Assembly (NCBI GenBank): GCA_008692225.1
Contig: VICG01000004.1
Location: forward strand, 1,426,501 to 1,490,500
Source of the DNA: Monilinia fructicola
Lineage: Eukaryota > Ascomycota > Leotiomycetes > Helotiales > Sclerotiniaceae
Direction: 5' to 3'
DNA: 64,000 nucleotides
The notes beneath the pieces were generated by a model, which saw only the letters and a list, made by a program, of their open reading frames with translations, ran no database searches and was not told where the DNA came from. Every line of letters begins with the position of its first letter. Position 1 is the stretch's first letter. Position numbers and translations under genes: made by a program. Shown piece by piece: positions 1 to 11,045 of this stretch.

Positions 1-25
1 GATGGGATGGGATGGGATGGGATGG
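1..25. repeat. GATGG microsatellite
   Basis: Five perfect copies of the pentamer GATGG lie at the left edge and probably continue outside the window. The stretch from here to the ALE1 stop codon at 214 holds no recognisable gene and is the ALE1 3' flank. Confidence 0.9.
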
Positions 26-213
26 ATGAAATGATAGACAACAGGTGAGGGGGGCTGGTTCGATTTTTGAATATTGCAAAAGGTGATTTGGGGATTAGGA
101 TTGTGTATTCTAGAATGTATATTCATCGTGTCTAACGCATCTCTGTATCCGTCTTTCCTTTTAGAGTATATCGGCCGTGCCTCTCTATCTGCATTCTATC
201 TCTCGCTTCAATT

Positions 214-2096
214 CTAGCTTTCCGTCTTTCCCCGTTCTCTTTCCTTTCCTTTTCTCTTCCTTGCCTGGATCTCCGCCTTGGCCTCTTCAATCGCCTCGTC
301 GAAATCCCTTGATGGGTCGGCGGGGTAATCCCAATACTGGTTCCTTACCTCCCAGACTCTCCATACTGATCGAATGCTTCAACCCTTCATTATTCGCTTT
401 GGCACTTCTCTCATTCACCATTTTCATCAAGTAAGGTTTTAGGCAGGCGAAGCGAAGAAAGCAGTCGAGAGGGCAGTGCCAATGATGGCGTAGAAATAGA
501 CGCGGGACCAGACGAGAAATGAAGCGGGGAGGGTGAGCAGAATAAATGGAGCGACAGTGAAGGAAAATGCAAGCTGAGTGGCTAGCCATGAGAAAAGATC
601 GTAGTACAGCTTGTGGGGTGTTGGTTGGGTTGTTTTGGGGTCTACGAAGAAGGGCGGAAACAACGGCGGAAGTCTATATGAATGGTTAGTTTTATGATGA
701 GCATATTTACCAAGAATTACAACATACTCTTTGCTACCGTTTTGAATAAAACTAGCCAAAATGAAGGCAAGGTAATAGCCAGGGAAGAATCCATGCCAGA
801 ATGCACTAGTGACGAAAGTTTGCCATGCTAGCTCTGAAACCAGGCTTTTTGCCTTTGGGGTAACGCGGAGGTAAATGTAGTTGCGGAGCCAGTTGTTCGT
901 GTTGATGTTCCAGTTTCCAAGATATGCGCGAGTATTTTGAGCTGTTTCAACTCCCCATGGGTCAACATTGCAAAGTCTGTCCCAGGAAACTTTGCCAGTA
1001 ACTGGGTCGATCCCCTTGTACCCAAGACCCGAGAGAATGCATGCACCCTCAGTCAGTGCCCACACACCGTAATACTTTAATCGGGCAGTCAAACCGACCA
1101 TGTGAAGTACAAAGATACGACGAGCAAACCCATACGTAACGAACTCATCACCAGTCAAGAGATCAGGCCAGTACCACGCAGAAAGCTTTTAGGAAAAGAA
1201 GAATCCAAGACAAGCCAGCAGCAGCCTTCCACATTGCAGGTGTACCACTTCTTGGAATTTTTCTCAACTTGCGAGTTGGAGCTTTCTTTGAAGGATCAAC
1301 ACCAGGAGGGACCTCGAACATTGTGGTTTCAATCCACTGCTTATAATCCACATAGTCGAAAGCTGGGCCCGCAAAAAGAGATGGAAAAAGAGGACATATC
1401 CAGCAAAATCTAACCAGTTTGGAAGTCGTTTGATCGCCCTCTCCTTTTGAAAATCTGATAGTTCTGCTTCTGGTTGTCGACCATCTGCAACGTTCCAACA
1501 GAATGCAGAAAGTTTCATAACTAAGACCATTTTGAGCCCCTGTAATATCTACAAACTCCAGGATCATTGACGAATTGTCGGGCCAGTTGATTCACAGACA
1601 AATGTCCCATCAGGAACACAAAGCCAATCCATGGCATAAATGGACCTTGTACATATTTCGCGATGCAGTATGCCCCGATGGAACTGATGGCAAGTGTCCT
1701 TGTTCCACCCCATAAATCGAAAAGTCCAAGGAGATAAAACGAAGAGACTCTGTCGTGCAATCAACCCATTAGCACATTAAGAAATAGATTTTGCCTTTCC
1801 AGTACATTACGCACCCAATAATAAAGAGATTCTTCAGAGCAGGCTTCGAGTCTGGAATTCGTTTTAAGAGTCCCGCGAAAGGATATGATAAAAGGAAGGA
1901 GGTGATGAGTTTCACTGGCTGACATTTAGAATACTAGTCATAACCCAAATACCAAGCTCACTCTACTACTTACGTTCATCAGTCGAGGCGCCTAAGATGC
2001 CTGCGGCATATGTGAAAGCTGCATAGGTACTTGTCAGCCTACGTCACATATTGTTGAGGCAGAGCCTTCCTTACGAGCGTCGAGATATGGTAACAT
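214..2096 (-). CDS. ALE1: MBOAT lysophospholipid acyltransferase (Ale1/Lpt1 family), frameshifted in this sequence
   Basis: Membrane-bound O-acyltransferase that re-acylates lysophospholipids at the ER in the Lands cycle. Exons, in transcription order: 2075-2096, 1974-2018, 1815-1914, 728-1749, 214-673. All joins use GT-AG borders. The protein starts MLPYLDAPFTYAAG and contains YLLGLFDLWGG, then RGPF/GPFMPWIGFVFLMGH, then the MBOAT block WNINTNNWLRNYIYLR, and FVTSAFWHGFFPGYY with the catalytic His. It ends after GGKEPVLGLP in a charged tail. Reading it through needs about ten single-base corrections, nearly all in homopolymers: for example an extra A in the AAAA at about 1190, a missing G near 855 and an extra C near 310. 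The residues on both sides of each break match the family, so I read these as sequence errors rather than gene decay. It is divergent from VPS45. Confidence 0.88.
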
Positions 2097-2878
2097 GGTT
2101 GAAGATAGAGGGTTTCTTGAAAGGGTTAGAGGAGGTCAAGTAAAAGTCGAGGTGATACTACTGTTTCTCCATCAGTAGTGAAGTAGAGAAGTGGTGAAGT
2201 GGGTGAAGTAGCGTAGTCAAGTAGTCAGGTTAGAATTGAGTCTTGCATGAATAAAGACTTGAGTTGCCAACTTCCTTGGTATTCTTATTTATTGACGTTG
2301 GACTGAAGTCGTATTGATTCATTGGTTGAACCGTTTCATTCCATTCAATCAAGGGCTAAGGCTCAACACATGCATGTCACAATCAATAGAAATGGCCTTG
2401 TACCTTGTTTTCTGCCTCTGTGAGGCGGTGGATGAGATTTATAGATTTATTAGGACTAGGCAGTACAAGTGCAGAGGGGATCCCTCCATCCTAACCTTTA
2501 TCGGTCTAGCTCACTTCCTTACCTAATACAGTGATGACAGAATGTCGGGCAGTCCTTACTTTTACTTCCCGAGGCCTTGCCCTTGCTTCATCTGCTTCTG
2601 CCTCGTCCAGAATACATACAAAGCTTCATAACTTACTCACATGGGATCCATTATCCATGTAAGCAACGTTGCAACATTGTAAAGCTTTCTTTCAAAATCA
2701 ACGACGACGTTATTTCAAAAAGCTTTATTGTGCTCTAGTAATTGATATTTCGACCCTCCTCTGCATACTACAACTCGTTCTGGCGTACTCTGGCATGCCA
2801 TCTGAGAAATGCTTCCGAGATATTGATAGCTATCAACTCCAACCCCTAACATCATTCAGTTATAAAAGTTAAAACACC
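2097..2878. promoter_or_regulatory. Shared divergent intergenic region ALE1 / VPS45
   Basis: About 780 bp separate the two start codons, so both promoters must lie here. No ORF in it resembles a known protein. The half next to ALE1 has short GTAGTGAAG-type direct repeats (about 2175-2225). No specific factor site can be assigned by eye. Confidence 0.5.
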
Positions 2879-4724
2879 ATGGATGTCGTTCAAGCTGTTT
2901 CGGGTATATCTCCAAGATGGTATCTGCGGGTGATGGAACGTCTGGGACACCATCTGCGAAGAGATGAAGGTCCTTTTATTGGACAGTGAGACCGTGTCCA
3001 TTGTCTCTACAGCAATCACACAATCTGCGCTTTTGAACCACGAAGTATATCTCATAGACCGGCTGGAAACCAAAAATAGGGAGAAAATGCGCCACTTAAA
3101 ATGCCTATGTTTTGTTCGACCTTCGGCAGATTCTATACAGTTTCTAATTGACGAATTTCGGGATCCTAAATATGGCGAATACAATGTGTACTTCAGTAAT
3201 GTGGTGAAGAAGTCATCTCTGGAGCGATTGGCAGAAGCAGATGATCATGAGGTAGTCAAAATTGGTTCAAGAGCACTTTCGCAGATTATATTGTTGTAAA
3301 CCGGATTTATTTACATTCGATCTCGGATTTCCAAAGCAACGAATATGGAGTGCGAATCCAGATATGTGGAATCCAGATGCGTTACAACGTACTACTGAAG
3401 GGCTCATTGCAGTGTTATTATCTTTGAAGAAGAAACCCCTCATTCGATATGAGAAGAACAGTTTTTTGGCAAAGAAATTGGCCACAGAATGGCGCTATTC
3501 ATATTGCGCAGGAAGATCAGTTGTTTGACTTTAGGAAAGTGGATTACTCCTCCAATATTATTGATATTGGATCGAAGAGATGACCCCATAACACCACTAT
3601 TGACACAATGACATACCAGGCAATGGTCCACGAACTTCTTGGTATAAAGATGGAAGAGTGGACCTTAGCGAGGTACCAGAAATTCGACCCGAGTTGAAGG
3701 AAGTGGTATTATCCCAGGATCAAGATCCATTCTTCAAGAAAAATATGTACCTCAATTTTGGTGATCTTGGTGGTAACCATCAAGGACTATGTTGAGCAAT
3801 ATCAATCAAGAACCAAAAATAGCTCGAATATTGAGTCAATAGCTGATATGAAGCGCTTCAATCGAAGAATACCCAGAGTTTTCGCAAACTTTCTGGCAAT
3901 GTCAGTAAGCATGTCACCCTTGTTGGTGAGTTAAGTAGAAAGGTTGGTTCAGAAAACCTATTGGAAGTCAGTGAGGTCGAGCAGAGTTTGGCATGCAATG
4001 ATGCCCATGCTAGTGATTTGAAAGTGAGTTGCCAACTAAAGCTCTAGACCATTAATCTTTCACTAACCAAAAATGTAGAACGTACAAAGGTTGATTCAAT
4101 CACCAACTGTGACTCCGGATAATAAGCTGAGGCTAGTTGCCCTTTACTCCTTGCGATATGAGAAGCACCCTTTCAAATGCATTACCGATCCTTGTCGACC
4201 TCCTTGGCGCAGCTGGGAACGTTCCTCAAAGACGCATTGATCTTGTAGCAAAGCTCCTTATTTATCATTCGTCCTTACAACAGAACCAATCAACAGGGGG
4301 CATTACTGACATGTTTGAATCCTCGAAACATCTTCTCTGGGGCTCGCGACCGATTCAAAGGGCTTAAAGGTGTAGAAAACGTCTACACACAGCATTCACC
4401 ACGACTCGAATTAACCCTTCAAGACCTGATCAAAGGAAAGTTACGCGACCAACAATATCCTTTCGTTGAAGGTGTGGAACAACCCGTGATAAACCTCAGG
4501 ATATTGTTGTCTTCATCATTGGTGGAGCCACGTTCGAAGAAGCGAAATGCATATCTCAAAATAAATGCCACTTCACCAGGGATTAGAGTAGTTTTTAGGG
4601 GGTACCTCGATACACAATAGTGCATCTTTCCTGGAGGAAAATAGAAGACGCTGTATCCCTATGGCCTGAACCTGCCCCATCGACCGCCGCTGGACGATTG
4701 CGAAAAGAGACAGGCAGACGTTGA
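2879..4724 (+). CDS. VPS45: Vps45, Sec1/Munc18-family vesicle-fusion protein, frameshifted in this sequence
   Basis: Sec1/Munc18 regulator of the Tlg2/Pep12 SNAREs in Golgi-to-endosome/vacuole traffic. It starts MDVVQAVSG. The run [20 protein letters not shown] followed by [11 protein letters not shown] is the family N-terminus. [34 protein letters not shown]-type segments, [17 protein letters not shown] and [20 protein letters not shown] follow in family order. It ends RLRKETGRR. One intron is clear (4024-4078). Many single-base and one two-base shifts interrupt the frame: the AGAG at about 2962, near 3263-3303 and about 3330-3700, in the 4170s, near 4320 and near 4640. Coding identity between the breaks is high, which argues for sequencing error, because VPS45 is normally a single-copy gene needed for fitness. 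A decayed duplicate cannot be excluded. Confidence 0.9.
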
Positions 4725-5318
4725 AGAAAGAGCCAATAGACAATCTGAGGATTGATCAATTATCGCTTATCACAGGGGGTTACCATGCAATCAATCGCCA
4801 GTTATTTTGATGCACGAAATACTCCCCCCTCCCTCCCCCCCGCGCTCTATAGTTACTACTATGCGTATCCAAATGGGGTCTGTAGCTTTCTTACCATGCA
4901 TTGCCATGCAGGCTTATGCGGGATCCCAAGCCAGCGTGAGCACCTCTTTGTGAAGAAGAAAGCTTCGGGATAACTGGATCTCTAAAGAATCTTCACGTGA
5001 ATGCGATGGAATAGTACATGCCACATAGAGAGTTACCAATGTGCAGGAGGTCCGGAGTTTGGTGGTATGTCGTGATTAGGTTGAACCATCTATTATATGA
5101 ATAGGTGGTGATGATCAGGGATATCTCATCCTAATATCTGGAAGGATATTGGTCCCGATTATTTTGATGTACTGCGGGTGCTAGGGAAAGGAAGTCTAAT
5201 GAATTCTGAGCCGGTCTTACGACCAATTGCCCATGTCAAGTGGGCTATAGCTAGAGTATGACCTCACAGGAACATATTGATCACACCCCAAAAGAAAGAG
5301 GACAACCCAAGTAGCAAA
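4725..5318. other. Intergenic region between two convergent genes
   Basis: VPS45 (+) and the FAD gene (-) converge here. A CCCCTCCCTCCCCCC-like pyrimidine run lies at about 4827-4843. I see no gene; the short ORF at 4752 resembles nothing known to me. Confidence 0.5.
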
Positions 5319-7241
5319 TTAATACATAATATGACCTCCTAAATATGTAACAAACTTCCCCAAATCTCCTCTCATTGACTCTTCCTCTCTTTCCTTCCTC
5401 CTCCTCTCCTCCGCCTTGTATCTAAATCCATGTGATACAAGCATATAATTACTGAAGAACTCCTCTGCAAAATCGTCGAATTTAACGTATTCGGCCCCAA
5501 GCCGATAAGCGGCAGCTATACCAGACACGAGGGCTAGCTCGTGCATATTCTATTGTTTCCAAAAGTTAGGACATCCATCATTCTCCATTTGGCCATGACA
5601 GGGAAAACATACCACAAAGCGTCCAACTCCCGGCAAACCACGTGCGATTCTTCCCATTGATCCACATCATGCCCGGACAACCTTCGCATAGTGTTGCCAG
5701 CGATGACCCAGTTGATGCCACCATTTCTTTTCGATGATCTTGTCGGGGGCAATTTCGTCGATGGTCCAGGAGTCGCGGTTGGAGCGCGTCGAGGAAGATG
5801 GATTGGAAGATGTGGATTCGTAGGGGATGGGGGCGCGTCGGGGAGGCGTGGTCTTGACGGAATTGGTGTTGGTAGTTTGTGCAGCTAGGGAGGGGTGGTT
5901 AGTTGTGGAGAAAGGGAGAGATGGGGAGGTGGGGAAGATGAGAGGAGTCGTACTCAAAGGACATTTCGATTTTTGTGGGGTCATTCGCGTAGGATTTCGT
6001 GTAATACATGGGTCGATAACCACTGGGTTCATTATCGACACCGGGTGCCTCACCTTTTGCGAAGGCGATTTGGTCTTTTTGGGCTTGGGATTTCGGTGAG
6101 GCACAGAGCGAGGGAGAAAATTCAATTTCGTAGTGTTTGCGGAAGTAGTTGTGGTCAGAGCTGTAATGAAGTTAGTATGCGAGAACATGGTGACAGGGAA
6201 TTGAATAAGAGGAGGGGCGATTACTGGGTTATTGTTATTGTCGTCGTAGAATCTAGTGTGGTCAGCTTATGGGTTCTCCATGAAATTGAAGTACGTGGAT
6301 TTGCTTACTTGGCTCCTCCAAGCACAAACTTTTCTTTTAGAGTCGCGGTCCTGCCGAGAATCTTTAGTGCATCGTCGGCCAAAACACACATAACTAATTT
6401 CGTCGAATGTCTCCGTAGTGGAGATTGGTCCTGTATGTTCCCCTCTTCTATCATTTGCATCCGAATTAAACGGTCGTGTGCTCATGACAACACCCTTCTC
6501 GCTACGTTTGAATAATCTCAGTAACATCAGTCTTCAAACGGATATCCACGCCCTTTGACTCCAAATCTTTCCTCCAATCTTCATAAAAAGTTATGAAGGT
6601 TAGGGAATGTTAACATTTGAGGTAAATTTGGTAGAAGTGTATCTGGGTCATAATCCCAAAGCTTCATATTCTTATCATCAAATAAACGTTCCAAAATAGC
6701 ACATGATACATTTGCGGTTTGGTTGCCGGTACCGAGGAAGAGAGCAATGAGCGGATAGACCATCTTATCGCCAAAATCCTTATTAAAGAAAGAACATCTT
6801 GAGCATGATTCGAATGGGTATTACGCCCAATACAGGCATGGTCCATTTGATAATTTGCAACACTTTGCCGAACTTCTTGATATCAGAAGAAAAGCGTTCA
6901 ACGAGAGGACTTGGGAAACAGTTCGTCCAGAATCCATCTTTGCCTTTACCGAATGCGACTTGGAGTTTTACACCCTGGGCTTCATGACCGTATCGTTTGA
7001 AAAGTTCGCAAGTATGCTTGAAGATTGGTGAGCCACCTTGGACACCATCATTCATCCAATCAGTGCCATATTTATCTTTGTCAAGTGATATGGATGTAGC
7101 TTGGCCTCCCGTTACACCCATTCTCTCAATCATGGTGACTTTGAATTTATCTGGATGCTGGGCAAGCATACCAGCACATGCCATCCCCGCAGCTCCAGCT
7201 CCAATAATAACGACATGTTTTCTTTGGTTGGAAGACGCCAT
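5319..7241 (-). CDS. FAD/NAD(P)-binding amine-oxidoreductase-like protein, frameshifted in this sequence
   Basis: Flavoprotein of the amine-oxidase/Rossmann superfamily; the substrate is unknown. Exons in transcription order: 6309-7241, 6225-6252, 5954-6160, 5613-5884, 5319-5549, with GT-AG borders. The N-terminus KHVVIIGAGAAGMACAGML is a dinucleotide-binding GxGxxG fold, followed by TGGQATS. LFLGTGNQTANVSCAILERL, the stretch KFVLGGAK, EAPGVDNEPSGYRPMYYTK, SFDCTNYQHQFRQDH, DKIIEKKWWHQLGHRWQHY and MHELALVSGIAAAYRLGAEY follow in an order I recognise from fungal proteins of this type. About seven one-base shifts occur, for example an extra C in CCC at about 6227, a missing C in CCG near 5680 and an extra T near 5615. 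The start was chosen at MASSNQRK, just before the Rossmann strand. Confidence 0.75.
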
Positions 7242-9006
7242 AATGATTTTGGAATAGTGTGGCGAAGGGAAATATGACAATAACCTCGGAAGGGCTTCCC
7301 CACTTGAATAGATGATAGGATTGAAAAATTGTGGCGAGGAAGAAAAAAGAAAGAAGATATCTAGGAATTATGAGGAATTGAAGCCCAGTATAATTATGTT
7401 TTTATTGACATTGAATCATTGGTGCCTCCAACTCGTAGACGTCATGATTAATAGCTTCCCCACCCAATAGAAATTCAAATTCACACATTGAGAACTCAAA
7501 TTTTACGTATTCCCAAAAGCTGTAGACTTTGAAGAATTTCCACCTGAGTATTCGGAAGTTGTCTTTAGATGAAACTTTCCTTTGATTGATACTGCTTTGG
7601 ATTTGCGATTTTCCTGGATATATATAAAATATCTGCGTGCGCTTGCCTGCCATTACCCTCAAGAGGAGTTTAATAAGATCTGTACCATCTGCACCATCCT
7701 ATTGATTGTTGATCCATGGATGTATGTTGTCATCATGACGGTAAGAAGTGAGGCACTTTCCGCAAAGTTGTCATCATATAATAAGAAGATATAACTTTCT
7801 TATTGTATGTATTGGTTTCTGTTCTGTCTTGCACAGATATCCATGGATGTCTCCAGCTTTCAAGGGTCCACGTTGTCTTGTAAGATATTTCGGGATTCTG
7901 CCAGCACCCTGATCTTCACCGCCAAGGATAGACTCAAGCACGTGATGTAAACATGCTGCCAAAAATATTGTTGCATATCTACAAAATGAGAGAGAGTGTC
8001 GAATTCAGGAAAAGCTTTACTAGCGTCAAGTTGGAAAGCTCAATGTTAACTTTTTTGTACCTCTGTACAACTTTTGGAGATTTGGCGCTAGTGGACATAA
8101 TCTCAAAGTTGGCATTTTCTCTTGTTTTTACAGATATGCAACCCAAACTATTGAATTGACTCTTAACACGTGATTCAGCGATACATGACCCAAAAATCCC
8201 ATTTGAGTTGCAATCAATTTCTAATGACTGATCATGAACATGAGAAAGATGTAAGGTCACCCGCAATCTTAATATAAGAGTTTCCATCATCTCATGGGGA
8301 GTGCAGCTTTTACCACATACATTGTGTCACATGGCAAGAAGAAAGCCAGGCATAAGCAAACCACCGTCTCAATTCGAATTCGAATTCGTGGTTGTTTCCG
8401 TTGAAGCTGCATCAGTATTGACTACCACTACGAACTTTTGGATTGGCCAATTCATCAGAACTCACGCGAGAATCAAAGTCATGGCCATAAACTCGATAGG
8501 TCAGTTAGGATAAGTATCGACCATTTCCCTTCCCCTAGAGTACCACAAAATATGGCTATATGCCATATCCGGTTTATGGCATAATTCCATATTCAAAATG
8601 GTTTTTTGACATATAACATTTGGGAATCCATAGGATCTCTTGAGCATATAGGCATAGGAAACAGGAAAGTTAATACTAATAGTCCATATTCCTATTTTGA
8701 GCTTAGTCTATTGGTTGAATCTTAGTATATTAAGCTAAGCTTATTTAAGCATACTACGAAGATTTCGGCCTATTTAAAGCGTATTGCCTTATTTGGGCAT
8801 ATTCGAGTATATTACAATCTATAGTATTATCGTTATTGTTGTTGTTGTTGTTATTATTGTAGTATTGAAGCTATTCAGAATCTAAAGTGGTTAATACGTT
8901 ATTGAAGGCAAGGGATAGGGGGCAAAAAAAGTTTTCGAAATAGGGGAGTGGAAGCGAGGTAGAAAAAGCAATTCTTTAACGAATGAATAACTTAATAACT
9001 TAATAC
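7242..9006. other. AT-rich intergenic DNA without a recognised gene
   Basis: Promoter side of the FAD gene, then increasingly AT-rich sequence. From about 8,550 it is dominated by TATGGCATATT-like motifs and a GTT/ATT run at 8830-8860. There is no ORF above 103 codons and none resembles a protein. The composition resembles old repeat or relic DNA, but I can identify no element. Confidence 0.5.
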
Positions 9007-9150
9007 TATTGATGGTATTAATGGTATGATAGTATTGATGGTATTGATGGTATTAATGGTATTAATGGTATTGATGGTATTGATGGTATGAATTGAATTG
9101 AAGAATGAAATCAAAGTTGAAGAGTCGAAGTGAAGTTGAAGAGTCGAAGT
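9007..9150. repeat. Two adjacent minisatellites (9-bp and 20-bp units)
   Basis: At 9007-9089 the nonamer GGTATTGAT / GGTATTAAT repeats about nine times with A/G wobble. At about 9112-9150 the 20-mer AGTTGAAGAGTCGAAGTGAA occurs almost twice. There are no coding features. Confidence 0.8.
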
Positions 9151-9409
9151 GGGATTGAGAATCAAAGTATACTAGTATACAAGTATTTTGAAGCTATTTT
9201 GAAGCTAATATAGTATTCTGAAAGATCTTTCAATATGGACGCTTTAAAGCTCCTACCATTATATACGTAAAATATACGCTATAGTAAGATTTAGGGAGGA
9301 GGATTCTACGAATATATGGCATCTTGCCAGAAAAGTGGTACTCTAGGGTTCAACATGCTTCCTCATCTACACCTTTCTCGTACCATTGAGGCCGGCTCCT
9401 TTTTCAAAA

Positions 9410-9834
9410 ATGCATTTCCTGATAGTTTCGACTGTCCTATCACATTTGTCAGTCACTGTGGCACATAAAGGCCATGATTGGCGATCAATTTTATCAAGTC
9501 TTCAGGCATTGAACAAAACACTCACAAATACAATTGCAAATGCTACTGGAAGCCCGATCCTTTACAACAATAGCACTAGACCTTTGGCTACATATAATGA
9601 GACTTCTCTCATTCCACATAAGAACTAAAAGTAGCGATCAGCAAGCAGGAAATTGAAGACAATATCGTCAACATGATTCAAGGCATTGTCAATGGGAATC
9701 CCACGACAAACTACGCAAGATTTATCGCAGGTACCGAAGCAATGCATTTAGGAGCTATCATGTCAATCGCGGATACCTTTGTTAATTTGATTATCTGTGC
9801 CTGTGAGGGCTTGCCGAGGGTTCGTGATAATTAG
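9410..9834 (+). CDS. Candidate small secreted protein, frameshifted
   Basis: I do not recognise the family. MHFLIVSTVLSHLSVTVAH looks like a signal peptide with cleavage near residue 18-20. A stretch rich in N-glycosylation sequons follows (NKT, NAT, NNST, NET). The first frame stops at 9628; a one-base correction in the AAG/AAC run at about 9621-9627 joins ELKVAISKQEIEDNIVNMIQ and continues through TEAMHLGAIMSIADTF to a stop at 9832-9834. Further coding-like pieces lie at 9880-10180 (for example TWPTNAPIDDSF) in other frames, so the gene could be longer and have introns. Confidence 0.35.
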
Positions 9835-11045
9835 CATCTATGCCAAAACCTACTGAGGAACACTCAGAAATTGGCGGAACTGGTCCATATCTTGCCCAAG
9901 TATCTGCAAAATGGAGAATGGCTACCGATGATATGCAGGGCACTGCCTCTATTTAGATAAAGCCAGTATGGGAATTGGAATATGATACATGTGAACTCTA
10001 TGACCTCAATACCACTTGGCCTACGAATGCTCCTATAGATGACTCTTTTTCGCATGGAGTGACTGAAAACACGTTGACAAACCATACTTTGGTAGAAACT
10101 TACAATTGTCTCCCGACAAAAAGGAGTAGAAGTGTTATTTTGGGTTATGCTTGCCCGTATGATGATGGACCTTCTTGAGTTTTTTTGGACAATGATCACG
10201 ACAATCGCTGTGACCGGAAACCTCCAGTAATCTTGGTTCAGGCTGGCATCATGGCGCAAGTCTGTATTTTCAATTTAGAGCTCATACAGAATGTTGTTAG
10301 TCGACTTGTCACATTGAGTGATTTATAGGTAGCCAACTGTATGCGTGTCACTACATGCAGTTAATATTGTGGAAAGATACGGCCATCACTGAATCCAAGC
10401 CAATTTAAAAGAGTCTGTTACTATTCATTGTATTAGCCATCGATTTGAGTAATTAGTAAAAGTCATCATAAATATCTTCATCATGACCTCGGATACTATC
10501 CACGTTTTTTTCAGTCGTATTTCCAACCAAACAAAACAGGCTTTAAGCATTAGACACTCGAGTAATACATATCCAGCTCTCCTGACACATATTTAACGAG
10601 GGGATACAAGCCGGCTGGTTATTTGCATCATCCCATGCATATGGTGATATTACCTTTAGCCTAACTAGACCATCAATCTACCTAACACAAATTTACGACC
10701 TAGTTAGGCCCAAACATCGTAAAGGAATGCAGAGAAGATTCAAGCCTTAATTGCAGGTTGAATGGCCAAATTGAGATAGAAAAAACAGTACAAAGCCAGA
10801 CAAGCAACAAAACCAATTGATAGTTGAGATTATCTCTAGAAACTCGCGATTATCACGTCTTTCGGTAAGTAATCCTTGATAGGCTTCCTTTAATCTTATT
10901 AAGCAAGGGGGTTCAAAAAGCTACTTACCTTATTTTAACCTCTAAAATGCTCACCTTCTTTTTCCTGTTTCACACTCAAGCATCGGGAACGTCCATCTTT
11001 TCTCAACACACATCGTGAACATATTTAAGACAAAGGTGCATCATT
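9835..11045. other. Intergenic region, possible continuation of the upstream secreted-protein locus, then MFS promoter
   Basis: Positions 9880-10310 contain short coding-like fragments on the + strand in mixed frames, perhaps 3' exons of the preceding candidate. From 10,320 to 11,045 I see no gene. The last 150 bp are the 5' flank of the MFS gene. Confidence 0.4.

Noticed and set aside
8370..8392. Palindromic AATTCGAATTCGAATTCG repeat as a possible att site or operator
   Set aside because: It is a short simple repeat of a restriction-site-like motif with no partner copy or flanking element.
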